Of a DNA stretch of 62,000 nucleotides, positions 23,135 through 33,250 are shown piece by piece. The position numbers and the translations under genes are program-made. Numbering within the stretch: the stretch's first letter is position 1; each line of letters opens with the position of its first letter. Where the stretch lies: the NCBI RefSeq assembly GCF_963678635.1, contig NC_087062.1:55250363-55312362 (forward strand), read 5' to 3'. Origin of the DNA: Symsagittifera roscoffensis. Lineage: Eukaryota; Xenacoelomorpha; Acoela; Convolutidae. The notes beneath the pieces were generated by a model. That model saw only the letters and a program-made list of their open reading frames with translations. It made no database searches and was not told where the DNA came from.

Positions 23135-24607
23135 ATGGAGCTTGATCTCGGCCAGAAGCTAAACAAAATTTATCTTGCCAGGAAATAGTTAGAAACAAAT
23201 CTTTTCGATTACCATGCCAAAATTACGGAATATATAAGTGCGAATGATAGACCAGCTAAAATTGAAACGTACATAGAAAAATCTAGCATTTGCTTACAAA
23301 AAATTATGGAGAAAAATGATGAGCTTAAATCTTTGTCTATGCACAGCAACAACGCTGCTGAAACAAAAAATCAACTTGAGTTTTACCTAGGATCTACCAC
23401 TGCAAAACATGACGATGTATTAGGTCTAGCTAAAAATTACTTTCAAATTAAACATCAAGAGGACCAGGTAGCAACTGCACGAACCCCAACGCCAAGCGAA
23501 TCCATCCGTTCCAAGAAACCCCTTTCACAGCGTTCTAAGATTGCATCAATGACTTCGGGTGAGCGTCGAAGAGAAGCAGCCCTTGCAAAAATTAGACGCG
23601 AGGAAGTTGAACGCCAAGTAGAGGCTAAGCTTCGTTTGAAAAAGCAAGAGATCCAGATTCAGTCGATGAAGGGTCAACTTGATCTTGATGTGGTTGTAGA
23701 GGAAAGCCGTCAAAAGCTAGCTGAAGCAACTATCGAAGAGGCTGAATATCTGGAAGACGCCTCTGAAATTTGTGAACTTCGTCGTAGCAGATCGAAATTG
23801 GCAATGGCCGTTCAAGAGAACCAAACGGAGGAAGACAGGACAAGAAGTTGGGTGAACACTCAATTCCCAACTCAGGAGATAGTTCAGCCCCTGGCGCCAG
23901 TCCAAAGTGTCAATCTGGAACCAGCTTCCGAGTTCTTGTCATTTTCAAGTATTGAACCGCCTTTCAGTAGAAATCTGACGATGATTAATAACTCACATCC
24001 ATTTGCTGATTATTTCGAAACCACTTGTGTAAACTCACAGAATGTTAACGTCCCTCATACATCAAATACAAGTATCAGCTTGCCAAATCCAAAGTTAAAC
24101 AGTACGTATGAGCCACAGGAACAGCTACCTTTGACCAACCTATACAACTACAACCCTTTGATGCAGAGTAGTTTTCATCATTGTAATATCCCGACGAGCT
24201 CAATGCCCATTGCTCAACAAACCTTTTTCCCAAGTAATTCCGCAAATTTTGTGTACCAACCGCTTTTACCAACTAACGTTGATCCTCTAAATCCTCCAAC
24301 AGTCACCTTCTCCCCTAACCCATATTATGTCACACAGCCATCGAATGTTCAACCGTTCTCTAGCGGAGGAACAACTTTTTATGTCGGTGATCCTAAAGCT
24401 TTAGACGCCGCAATCTATTCAAAACCGCTGATGGCGTCTTATACAAATGAGAACAAACAATATGGCCCATTTACGTCCTCGAACAGTAAACCAATCACAA
24501 ATCAAGATCTAGCTGAAATCTTGACACTGAGCCAGAAAGGTCCCTTGCCTGAATGGAAATTGTCTTCTTTCGACGGGAATCAAGGAGCCCTCCACAATTT
24601 CGTGTGA
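23135..24607 (+). pseudogene. Gag, duplicated N-terminal copy, truncated
   Basis: It begins MELDLGQKLNKIYLARK, meets TAG at 23186-23188 (codon 18) and continues in the same frame. A Lys/Glu/Arg-rich coiled-coil-like region (23540-23720) leads into a Pro/Ser/Asn-rich linker. The frame then crosses the duplication junction after SSFDGN and ends at TGA (24605-24607) within duplicated leader. The DUF1759-like core and the knuckles are absent, so this is a by-product of the tandem duplication. Confidence 0.9.
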
Positions 24608-25485
24608 CCTCAAGCCAAAAACGGGGAAAGCACCACAAGTCAAAACAAAGCCGACAAGCCAGAAGGCCGACATCACACAAGGCGGAAAGTGGTTTTTCTG
24701 TGGAATCTTCGTGTACTTTTGTAAGATCGAACCTGTGCTTTCAACTAACTTTTAGAATCTAATTTGTGCTAGTTTTTTAATCGAAAAAAAAGTGCTACTT
24801 TTTTGATTATCAGTGCTATAAAATTTCATACGATGTTGTTAATTGCAAACCGATTAAGACCGTACTAGATACATAATCCCAGCTCATACCCAGTACCCTA
24901 TTACCCCAGGATAATCTCGAACCCAAAAAGTTTTGTGAAAAAAAAATTCAGAACATTTTCCAAAAAATTTTCGCAAAAAAAATTGAATTAAAATTTTCAA
25001 AAAAAAAAAAAAAAAATTTCTCGAAAAAAAAGGTTATTCCAACTTTTCCCAAAACTTTCACTGACAAAAAAAAAAATTATTTTTTTTTGCCCGAATTTAG
25101 ATTAAAATCGGAAAACACCGTTTTCGTCTCGCCCGTTCAACCGTTTTAACCGTCAATCGTGTCGAGCAATTTTTTTGAGTGAATCCCTACCTCGGTTTCC
25201 TCCAGTGGTTGGATAAACTTTAAAAATTTGCTCGGCTCGCCCCGTTTTCGGCCGCATACCGCCGCGACCGTTACTACTACCGTTTCGCCGTAAAGTCGTT
25301 GAGTTTAACCGATAAACCGTACGCGTTAACTTAAATAGTACTGCTTCGAAAACCTTACAAAACCCTCAGTTAAGGGTTCTGAAAGTTATTATTGTGATAA
25401 TTTTTTTTTTCTATCTGACGACTTTACATCAACAGACTCCTTAAATTGATTTCCAATAAAACATCCGTATCGCTTATCACTCTCA

Positions 25486-26133
25486 ATGGTGTTCATCATT
25501 GCTGCGAGTTCTCTCCATCACTCCGTAAATACATTACCATTAACTCTACAAAAACGCCTCAACGACACTTTTAAAGCAGTTCCAGGTTTAAGCTTTAATT
25601 TGAATGCAAATAACCGGCAAAAGACTGTTCAATATCTTTTAAGCAATTCCTCAAAATGTATGATAGAGAAAAACTTTATAATTTGGCACGATGTTATAAA
25701 TAATTCATTGAGCAAGCATAGATCAAACAACGATAACCCACTTACACCAGAAAGTCTGATTAAAATTTTAAAAGAATATAAAAACAAAATATCAGCCATT
25801 ATTTACGTACACCGTCAAAATACCCCTAATATTTACGGACGTTTGGTTGAAACAGGAATATTAACAATTAATGTGACTAAACATTTAATATCAAAAAGAA
25901 AAGCTAGCAATAAAGAATTAATTCGTAAGCTTAAATTAATTCATCCTCCGGCGTTTTTAGAAATAAAAAATTTGAGAATCATTCGACGTTATTTTCCCAA
26001 TCTGTCCGAACTTATCAATAAAGTTAAAAGTCGTCGACCAAGTTCAAGGAAAAGAAAAGCAGATAAGCAAAAGATTTCACAAATGACAACAGCCGAAGAA
26101 TATTTAACATTTGTTAGGCATTATAAACCTTGA
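25486..26133 (+). CDS. ORF A: 215 aa protein of unknown function upstream of gag
   Basis: This intact ORF lies between the leader and gag, where BEL/Pao elements normally have no gene. It starts MVFIIAASSLHHSVN. A 'VPGLSFNLNANNRQ' stretch follows at about residues 32-45 and 'FIIWHDVINNSLSKH' at about 64-78. Lys/Ile-rich helices follow, and then a basic tail (KSRRPSSRKRKADKQK, about 181-196) that could bind nucleic acid or act as a nuclear signal. The ordered small-residue blocks (SSL, PG, HDxxNN) loosely resemble blocks I-III of SGNH/GDSL hydrolases, but the first block lacks GDS, so this is only a suggestion. ORF A is in another frame from gag and about 200 bp before its Met. It could be translated first from genomic RNA or from a separate transcript. 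Confidence 0.8.
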   Translation: MVFIIAASSLHHSVNTLPLTLQKRLNDTFKAVPGLSFNLNANNRQKTVQYLLSNSSKCMIEKNFIIWHDVINNSLSKHRSNNDNPLTPESLIKILKEYKNKISAIIYVHRQNTPNIYGRLVETGILTINVTKHLISKRKASNKELIRKLKLIHPPAFLEIKNLRIIRRYFPNLSELINKVKSRRPSSRKRKADKQKISQMTTAEEYLTFVRHYKP

Positions 26134-26299
26134 TTTTTTTTTGATTAGTTAAATTCATCTTTATTTTCAATCTTGTAGTTTGTTGTCCTTCTGTTCCGTA
26201 GGCAACGAGAATCGTAGGGGTCTTGCGAGGATCCTCTCGTTCGGTATAGGGCGCGGCTACTTGAATTGACTCTAGTTTGATTCCGTCAACCGACACCAT
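26114..26299 (-). other. Antisense open frame between ORF A and gag, copy 2
   Basis: This is the second copy of the antisense frame that starts MVSVDGIKLESIQ, 61 codons from that Met, with an upstream extension open to 26368. Because the two copies arose by recent duplication, their agreement is no evidence of selection. Confidence 0.25.
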
Positions 26300-26336
26300 T
26301 TTTTTTTTGCTCTTATTTAGAAACAAATATTTCAAA

Positions 26337-28220
26337 ATGGAGCTTGATCTCGGCCAGAAGCTAAACAAAATTTATCTTGCCAGGAAATAGTTAGAAACAA
26401 ATCTTTTCGATTACCATGCCAAAATTACGGAATATATAAGTGCGAATGATAGACCAGCTAAAATTGAAACGTACATAGAAAAATCTAGCATTTGCTTACA
26501 AAAAATTATGGAGAAAAATGATGAGCTTAAATCTTTGTCTATGCACAGCAACAACGCTGCTGAAACAAAAAATCAACTTGAGTTTTACCTAGGATCTACC
26601 ACTGCAAAACATGACGATGTATTAGGTCTAGCTAAAAATTACTTTCAAATTAAACATCAAGAGGACCAGGTAGCAACTGCACGAACCCCAACGCCAAGCG
26701 AATCCATCCGTTCCAAGAAACCCCTTTCACAGCGTTCTAAGATTGCATCAATGACTTCGGGTGAGCGTCGAAGAGAAGCAGCCCTTGCAAAAATTAGACG
26801 CGAGGAAGTTGAACGCCAAGTAGAGGCTAAGCTTCGTTTGAAAAAGCAAGAGATCCAGATTCAGTCGATGAAGGGTCAACTTGATCTTGATGTGGTTGTA
26901 GAGGAAAGCCGTCAAAAGCTAGCTGAAGCAACTATCGAAGAGGCTGAATATCTGGAAGACGCCTCTGAAATTTGTGAACTTCGTCGTAGCAGATCGAAAT
27001 TGGCAATGGCCGTTCAGGAGAACCAAACGGAGGAAGACAGGACAAGAAGTTGGGTGAACACTCAATTCCCAACTCAGGAGATAGTTCAGCCCCTGGCGCC
27101 AGTCCAAAGTGTCAATCTGGAACCAGCTTCCGAGTTCTTGTCATTTTCAAGTATTGAACCGCCTTTCAGTAGAAATCTGACGATGATTAATAACTCACAT
27201 CCATTTGCTGATTATTTCGAAACCACTTGTGTAAACTCACAGAATGTTAACGTCCCTCATACATCAAATACAAGTATCAGCTTGCCAAATCCAAAGTTAA
27301 ACAGTACGTATGAGCCACAGGAACAGCTACCTTTGACCAACCTATACAACTACAACCCTTTGATGCAGAGTAGTTTTCATCATTGTAATATCCCGACGAG
27401 CTCAATGCCCATTGCTCAACAAACCTTTTTCCCAAGTAATTCCGCAAATTTTGTGTACCAACCGCTTTTACCAACTAACGTTGATCCTCTAAATCCTCCA
27501 ACAGTCACCTTCTCCCCTAACCCATATTATGTCACACAGCCATCGAATGTTCAACCGTTCTCTAGCGGAGGAACAACTTTTTATGTCGGTGATCCTAAAG
27601 CTTTAGACGCCGCAATCTATTCAAAACCGCTGATGGCGTCTTATACAAATGAGAACAAACAATATGGCCCATTTACGTCCTCGAACAGTAAACCAATCAC
27701 AAATCAAGATCTAGCTGAAATCTTGACACTGAGCCAGAAAGGTCCCTTGCCTGAATGGAAATTGTCTTCTTTCGACGGGAATCCGTTGCAGTGGCCTGAA
27801 TGGTTTGGTCAGTTCAAAAGTGCAATCGATGCAAAAGTTTTAAGTGATGATGTCAAACTGACATATCTCAAAACTCTCGTTTCAGGCAAAGCGAAGAATG
27901 CAATTGCCGAATTCGCTTACAGTGGAGTATTCTACAAGGACGCTTTGAAAGATCTAGAGAGGAAATTTGGACAACCACAGACGATTGTGGCAGCTCATCT
28001 TGAAAAACTTTCGAATTTTCCACCTCTCAAAATGCACAATTCAGAAAGCATTATCAGTTTCGCTTCCTGTATATCCAGTCTTGTCGCAGTTTTAAAATCG
28101 TTAGGACATGAGTATGACTTGAAGAGTACATCCGTTTTGAATCAAGTTATTTCAAAATTGCCTCCGAATATGAAAGAGTCATGGTCTCTCCACTCTCTAA
28201 AGAACTGTTTTAGACTTTAA
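26337..28220 (+). CDS. gag: Gag of the BEL/Pao element (early in-frame TAG)
   Basis: The frame begins at the ATG of MELDLGQKLNKIYLARK, has TAG at codon 18 (26388-26390) and then stays open for about 610 codons; the next Met is at 26508. In order it shows an N-terminal helical part, a charged coiled-coil-like region (ERRREAALAKIRREEVERQ), a long Pro/Asn/Ser linker, and the conserved Gag core starting LPEWKLSSFDGNPLQWPEWF, of the DUF1759 type that forms BEL capsids. It stops at 28218-28220, within the first copy of a 57 bp duplication, and pol continues in another frame. The same TAG is in the truncated copy, so it predates the duplication; a C-to-T change from CAG is the simplest origin, or it is read through. 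Confidence 0.88.
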
Positions 28221-28320
28221 TGAGTGGCTCCGCGACAAGGCTGAGGCACATGAACTTATGCGTGTTTTAGACTTTAATGAGTGGCTCCGCGACAAGGCTG
28301 AGGCACATGAACTTATGCGT
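28207..28320 (+). repeat. 57 bp tandem duplication at the gag-pol junction
   Basis: GTTTTAGACTTTAATGAGTG starts two adjacent identical 57 bp units (28207 and 28264). The length is 19 codons, so the pol frame is kept, but the gag frame enters the first unit in a different phase and stops. The duplication and frame change together separate gag from pol. Confidence 0.95.
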
Positions 28321-31300
28321 GTGAGTCAGAATAAGTCACGACCTGAGGAGACTCCAAAGACTGGTTTCCATAAACCACCTACAAAAGTTTTTGCCGCTGC
28401 TTCAAAAGTTGAAAAACCAATTTATGCTCCGTGCCTCCAGTGCAATGGTAAACACCCACTCTGGAGTTGTTCTGTGTTTAAGGAAAAGACCCCAACTCAA
28501 CGAGCTCAATTCTCCGCACAAAATAGGTTGTGTTTTGCTTGCTTTCAACCTGACCACATGTTCCGAAAATGCCCTAAAGCCCGCAAATGCACTAAGCCTG
28601 GTTGTGAAAGCACCCATAATGTCTTGTTACATGGTGCTGAGAAAGTTTTCAGCGTAAGGTCTGCAAACAAAGAGTTAAACAATAGCAATAATGCAAGCCA
28701 TTCGAATTCAAACAGTACCGCCCCGCCGAACCGCAATAAGCCGCAAACTTCGTCATCGAACGTAGCCGGTTCGTCGTCTTACAAGAAACTAACGGGACTC
28801 CTTCCTGTGCTTCAATTGGAAATAAGTTCACAAATAGATGTGACCACTGCTCTTGTAATGTGCGATTCCTGTTGTACCCACTCATGGGTCTCGGCGGGCC
28901 TAGCACGGCGTTTAAATTTAACTGGCCAACAGCTAGATATTCTGGTAAACGGCTTCAATTCGACGGAATCCGTTCCCACGCAACAAGTCGAAGTGAATGT
29001 TTTTGCCAAATTCGACCACCATGAATACTCGTTTAGGGTTACGCCGTTTGTGAAAGACAGTTTGAGCGTTGGTTCCGAAACCATTGACGTTACCATTCTC
29101 CAAGACAGGTTTCCACATCTACAGCCATTTAAACCTATTGTCTACAACTATTCCGACGTTGAGATGATATTAGGGCAGGATGTCTTTCATGCAATCAAGC
29201 CTCTCGAATACTTCCAAGGACGAAATCAAAACACTCCTGTCGCTGTCCGTATGCCCATTGGCTGGGTTCTCAGTGGCCCACTTCCATCACCAATAGGTGT
29301 TCGAGCCACCACTTTCAAGTGCAATGTTGAAGACGTAGCACTTGCTGACCAAGTGAAGAAATGGTACGAGCTAGAGTCGTATGGCACGTTTAAACAAGCT
29401 GATCCCCGTTCCTCAGCTGATAAACGTGCACAAAAAATTCTTGACTCTACCACGATTCATGATGGCAGTCGTTATATTGTCGGAATGCTCTGGGCTGCTG
29501 ACAATATTTATCTTCTCGATAACTTTTACGCTTCGTTAGTCCAGCTTAAGTCTCTTGAAAAGCGTCTAGAGAAAGATTTAAACCTGAAAACTCAATACGC
29601 ATCAGATATCCGAAGTGATGTCGAGAAGGGTTACGTGGTCCCGGTTAGCCCTCACGACTCCAAAAACCGTTCAGACCGAGAATGGTACGTACCGCACCAC
29701 CCAGTTTTAAATCCGAACAAACCCGGCAAAGTTCGGCGCGTTTTAAACGGTGCTTCTAGGTTTCACGGCAATTCACTGAATAACTCCCTTCTAGTCGGCC
29801 CCGATCTGCTTCAGAACCTTTTATTCGTTTTAATGCGCTTCCGAGAGCACAAATACGCAATTTCCGCAGATATCGAAGGCATGTTTATGCAGGTCGGCTT
29901 ACTAGAAAACGATCAACGTTCCTTGCGTTTTTTGTGGCGGGAGGACCCCACATCAGATGTGAGTGTATTTCAATATACAAGGCATATATTTGGAGCGAAA
30001 GATTCTCCGACATGTGCTAACTATGCTCTTCGCCGAACAGCCGTCGATAACCAAGATCGTTACCCCGATGCCGATTGCGCCGTGCTTAACAACTTTTACG
30101 TGGATGACTACCTTGGGTCTGTGAAAAACCCAGAAACTGCTTTAAGGTTAAGTCGCAGTTTAGTTGAACTGCTTAAGTTGGGTGGGTTTAATCTTACAAA
30201 ATTTATTAGCAACGTTCCCAGTTTGTCTTCGAAACTAAATCCCCCTAAGACCAGCGCTAACAACAGTAAAGAAATTATTACCGCTGCGATTAATCCGGAA
30301 ACCGCATCGCATGTTCTCGGTCTCAAATGGGACCACGTCACCGATACGTTGGTTGTGAGCAGAGGAGTCAACCGCGAACTCAAAGACTCTGTTACGCAGC
30401 GATCGGTCCTTAGTTTTGTGTCCTCCGTGTTCGACCCCATAGGTCTTGTCGCCCCGTATACCGTACGCGCACGTTTGTTACTGAAAGATATCTGGAGATT
30501 GAGTGGCCAACAGTGGGACGACCCACTGCCAATTGAGTTGTGCCGAAGATTCACTGAATGGCACTCTGGCTTGCCAGCTTTAGGGCAGCTCAAAATACCT
30601 CGTTGCTATTTTGACTTCTCAGTAGATGAGGTTGAGCTGCACATGTTCGGTGATAGCTCATTGGACGTTTTCTGTTCTGTAGCATTCCTTCGAGCTCAGA
30701 AAAACGCCTGTTCCAAATGTCAACTAGCGTTTGTTTTCGGTAAAGCAAGAGTAGCCCCGATGAAGATGCTTTCAATTCCGAAGTTGGAACTTCAGGCTGC
30801 GCTTCTTGCCAGTCGCCTGAAGGATGATATCGAGAAAGCTCTGACACTGAGTATTTCCAAAGTGTTCATGTGGACTGACAGCACAACAGTCCTTCAGTGG
30901 TTGAACTCGACAAGCAAACAGCCCGTGTTTGTAGCCAATCGAGTAGCCGAGATTCTGGAGTCAACATCAATTGACCAATGGTTCCATGTTTTGAGTGGAG
31001 ACAACCCCGCTGACACCGGAACTAGAGGTATTACTGCTGACTCCCTCAAGCAAAGCAGTTGGGTAAACGGCCCTTCCTTTTTGAAAACTTCTGATTGGCC
31101 TTTCAATCCAAATAGGGAAGTTACTGACAAAATTCGCCTGGATGGTCCGGTCTACGATCTAAACGAGGGTTTAGAGGTCTCTTCCAATTTTCCGTGCACT
31201 GCAGTTTCGACTGACTTTGCCTTCCCTTGGGAAGAGTATAGCTCGTTCTCCAAGATAAAGCGACTGGTCGCATATATGTTGAGACTCTCACCTAAGCATA

Positions 31301-31386
31301 GACATTTCAGATCCCCAGATAAGGCCATAATTGATCCAGCAGAACTTGTTATTTCAGAGGAAAACTTTTGCAACTTTCGCGGTTAG
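28258..31386 (+). CDS. pol: BEL/Pao Pol: zinc knuckles, protease, RT, RNase H
   Basis: This 1042-codon frame holds CCHC knuckles C59-C62-H66-C71 and C92-C95-H100-C105, strictly the Gag tail. An aspartic protease follows, whose active site reads DSC (203-205) where DSG or DTG is usual. RT is at about 480-650, with Asp538 in ADIEGMF and the catalytic YVDD at 614-617. RNase H has Asp799, Glu844, Asp874 and Asp919. Together these process the polyprotein and copy element RNA into DNA. The frame ends at 31386 by a frame change; the next pol segment continues in another frame from about 31368. BEL/Pao normally encodes all of this with integrase as one polyprotein. The DSC triplet may weaken the protease; some BEL proteases vary here. 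Confidence 0.95.
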   Translation: MRVLDFNEWLRDKAEAHELMRVSQNKSRPEETPKTGFHKPPTKVFAAASKVEKPIYAPCLQCNGKHPLWSCSVFKEKTPTQRAQFSAQNRLCFACFQPDHMFRKCPKARKCTKPGCESTHNVLLHGAEKVFSVRSANKELNNSNNASHSNSNSTAPPNRNKPQTSSSNVAGSSSYKKLTGLLPVLQLEISSQIDVTTALVMCDSCCTHSWVSAGLARRLNLTGQQLDILVNGFNSTESVPTQQVEVNVFAKFDHHEYSFRVTPFVKDSLSVGSETIDVTILQDRFPHLQPFKPIVYNYSDVEMILGQDVFHAIKPLEYFQGRNQNTPVAVRMPIGWVLSGPLPSPIGVRATTFKCNVEDVALADQVKKWYELESYGTFKQADPRSSADKRAQKILDSTTIHDGSRYIVGMLWAADNIYLLDNFYASLVQLKSLEKRLEKDLNLKTQYASDIRSDVEKGYVVPVSPHDSKNRSDREWYVPHHPVLNPNKPGKVRRVLNGASRFHGNSLNNSLLVGPDLLQNLLFVLMRFREHKYAISADIEGMFMQVGLLENDQRSLRFLWREDPTSDVSVFQYTRHIFGAKDSPTCANYALRRTAVDNQDRYPDADCAVLNNFYVDDYLGSVKNPETALRLSRSLVELLKLGGFNLTKFISNVPSLSSKLNPPKTSANNSKEIITAAINPETASHVLGLKWDHVTDTLVVSRGVNRELKDSVTQRSVLSFVSSVFDPIGLVAPYTVRARLLLKDIWRLSGQQWDDPLPIELCRRFTEWHSGLPALGQLKIPRCYFDFSVDEVELHMFGDSSLDVFCSVAFLRAQKNACSKCQLAFVFGKARVAPMKMLSIPKLELQAALLASRLKDDIEKALTLSISKVFMWTDSTTVLQWLNSTSKQPVFVANRVAEILESTSIDQWFHVLSGDNPADTGTRGITADSLKQSSWVNGPSFLKTSDWPFNPNREVTDKIRLDGPVYDLNEGLEVSSNFPCTAVSTDFAFPWEEYSSFSKIKRLVAYMLRLSPKHRHFRSPDKAIIDPAELVISEENFCNFRG

Positions 31387-31832
31387 AGTCATTCCCAGCT
31401 GAAAGTAAACAATTAGCAGCTGGAAAATATGTGAAAACGTCGAGCCGTATATCATCGTATTCGCCTTTTATCGGGCCGAACGGTTTAATTAGATCTACCG
31501 GCCGTATCCAACGTCTCTCTGCAACCACATTCGAAACTCGCCATCCAATAATTTTGGATAGCCGCCATCGCCTAATCCGATTGTTTCTCCGTTTTTATCA
31601 CATTAAGCACGAACATCAGTCAGTCGACTACCTTCGTTCCATCATTCATCAGCAATTTGTTGTACTACGCTTAAGATCTGCACTAAGAGATATTGAAACA
31701 CATTGCGTGTGCTGTAGAAAGCGAAAAGCGAAAACCGTTACTCCAACGATGTCTGACCTTCCCGCGGAGCGTCTAGGTTACCGCCACCGTTCTCGAACTG
31801 CGGCGTCGATTATTTTGGACCATTTCATGTAA
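31368..31832 (+). CDS. pol: Pol continued: integrase N-terminal zinc-binding part
   Basis: This frame overlaps the end of the previous one by 19 bases and carries the pre-integrase region and an HHCC zinc domain (HIKHEHQS, then HCVCC about 40 residues on). The zinc domain positions LTR ends in the integrase complex. The frame goes out of phase at about 31780-31800, where the following integrase core starts in another frame, and reaches a stop at 31832. Confidence 0.9.
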   Translation: MQLSRLESFPAESKQLAAGKYVKTSSRISSYSPFIGPNGLIRSTGRIQRLSATTFETRHPIILDSRHRLIRLFLRFYHIKHEHQSVDYLRSIIHQQFVVLRLRSALRDIETHCVCCRKRKAKTVTPTMSDLPAERLGYRHRSRTAASIILDHFM

Positions 31833-32704
31833 CCATTCGTCGATCTTCCGAGAAACGCTGGGGTTTTCTATTTACTTGCTTAACGACTCGCGCAAATCAC
31901 ATTGAGTTGGTTCCATCCATGGACACAAGTTCATGTGTGATGGCTATCGAGCGCTTTATTTCTAGGCGAGGAACACCCTCAATAATTTGGTCGGACAACG
32001 GAACAAACTTTGTAGGAGCCGAAAAAGAGCTTCTTCTGTGCATCAAAAATTGGAACACAGAAGCTCCACTGTCGCTCGTACACAAAGGCATTAAGTGGAA
32101 GTATAATCCGCCAAGTGCACCACATCAAGGTGGAGCATGGGAGCGAATGGTGCGCAGTTGTAAGCGTGTGTTTTATGCAATCTTAGGGTCAAGAAAGTTG
32201 ACTGACGAGATTTTGAACACAACCATGTGCCTAGTTGAAGGTTCACTAAACGCCCGTCCACTCACTCCCGTTTCTGACGACCCCGATAGTCTTGAGGCTT
32301 TGACGCCGAATCATTTCCTCTTAGGTCAGCACAGTCTAACGTTTCCGTCTCTAAGGTCGAGTGAAAACTATTCTCACTCTAAGCGCTATGCCCGTGCGCA
32401 GTCGTACGCAAACGCAATTTGGCAGCGATGGTTAAGTGAGTACGTCCCTACACTCAATAAAAGAGTTAAGTGGCATGCTCCTCCCGAATACTCTTTGAAG
32501 ACGGGAGATATGGTGTGGTTAGTTGAATCCACTAGCCCTAGGGGCCACTACCCACTAGCACGCATAACGTCGCTAAACTACGGCAAAGACAACACCGCCC
32601 GTTCCGCAAACCTAAGGACCGTTTCCGGAAACTACACTCGGCCGCTCGTTAAGCTCGTTCCGGTTCTCGCTCCTTCGGGCGTGGAGGATGTTAATGCTAC
32701 ATAG
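31801..32704 (+). CDS. pol: Pol continued: integrase core and DUF5641-like C-terminus
   Basis: The core begins GVDYFGPFHV. The three catalytic acidic residues are Asp at 31808-31810, Asp in WSDNGTNF at 31994-31996 and Glu in GGAWERM at 32141-32143. The C-terminal domain (WLSEYVPTLNKR, later GDMVWL) is the DUF5641-type tail typical of BEL/Pao integrases. The frame stops at TAG 32702-32704, 14 bases inside the 3' LTR. Integrase would insert the cDNA and produce the 5 bp duplication seen here. Confidence 0.93.
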
Positions 32705-33148
32705 CATTAAAGTATGAAAGTATAGTATAAAGCCAGTATAGTTGCTTATCAATATCAGCTATATAGCTCAGCGTATACATAGTGCGTTCCGGGGAGTTCG
32801 GCGTGGGTTCGATTCTCACCTAAGTCGTTTCATTTGAGAATCCTATTTGAGCCGAACCTGACAGAACATAAAATGCTAATATTTTAATCGGTTGAAAATT
32901 GGTTTGCAATTGAGTTTCTGTTAATTAAACTGCGTGAACTAAGTATGAACTCATTGTGAAAAAACACATAAATCACACAAATCAGGGCATGAACAAGCCC
33001 ACTTTTTAACTTGATACGTGTAATGTTGTTGCTAATTCCGTGCAATAAAAAATTACTAAAATTCGCCGTTTATTGATTCTCTTGAATTAAACCGATTCTG
33101 TTTCCTGTTTTTATAAGTTATAAAAAAGTTATAAAAAAGGCCAGAATA
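32689..33148 (+). repeat. 3' LTR of the BEL/Pao element
   Basis: It is the same length as the 5' LTR and differs at three sites. The preceding GTGGAGGA is a short purine-rich tract that could prime plus-strand synthesis. AATAAA is at 33044-33049. A and B boxes lie at 32764-32774 and 32806-32816. Confidence 0.95.
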
Positions 33149-33250
33149 AATTACATTATTGATAAATTACCTCTATAAAATGTTATTACCTAACCAATCA
33201 TATTCCATCTCTAACATTGACACTTATTTGAATTTGAATAAATCTTAGAA

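Larger units (their letters stand above)
21460..27779 (+). repeat. Internal tandem duplication of leader, ORF A and gag N-terminus
   Basis: Unit 1 (21460-24577) is repeated as unit 2 (24578-27779) with near-identity. The left edge reads CCAAATCAAGG, the gag edge reads GGGAATCCGTT, and the junction at 24575-24584 reads GGGAATCAAG, so the copies meet at the shared AATC. Unit 1 lacks 118 bp at the end of ORF A; unit 2 lacks about 36 bp of leader (after CTTTTG). Single-base differences are few, so the duplication is young. Confidence 0.95.
20839..33148 (+). mobile_element. BEL/Pao LTR retrotransposon, complete insertion with internal duplication
   Basis: Two 460 bp direct repeats (20839-21298 and 32689-33148) flank gag and pol in BEL/Pao order: Gag with a DUF1759-like region, CCHC knuckles, aspartic protease, RT with YVDD, RNase H, then integrase with a DUF5641-like C-terminus. 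The insertion is bracketed by the 5 bp target duplication AATTA (20834-20838 and 33149-33153). The LTRs differ at three sites that I can see (two in the AAATACTATTATTTT region, one just after it), so the insertion is recent. The interior contains a roughly 3.1 kb tandem duplication, an extra ORF before gag, an early in-frame TAG in gag and two frame changes in pol. No env gene is present. As it stands this copy cannot make an uninterrupted Gag-Pol. Confidence 0.97.

Noticed and set aside
28391-31373. Several 60-160 codon frames antisense to or out of frame with pol
   Set aside because: They are shadows of the strong pol frame and show no independent coding signal.
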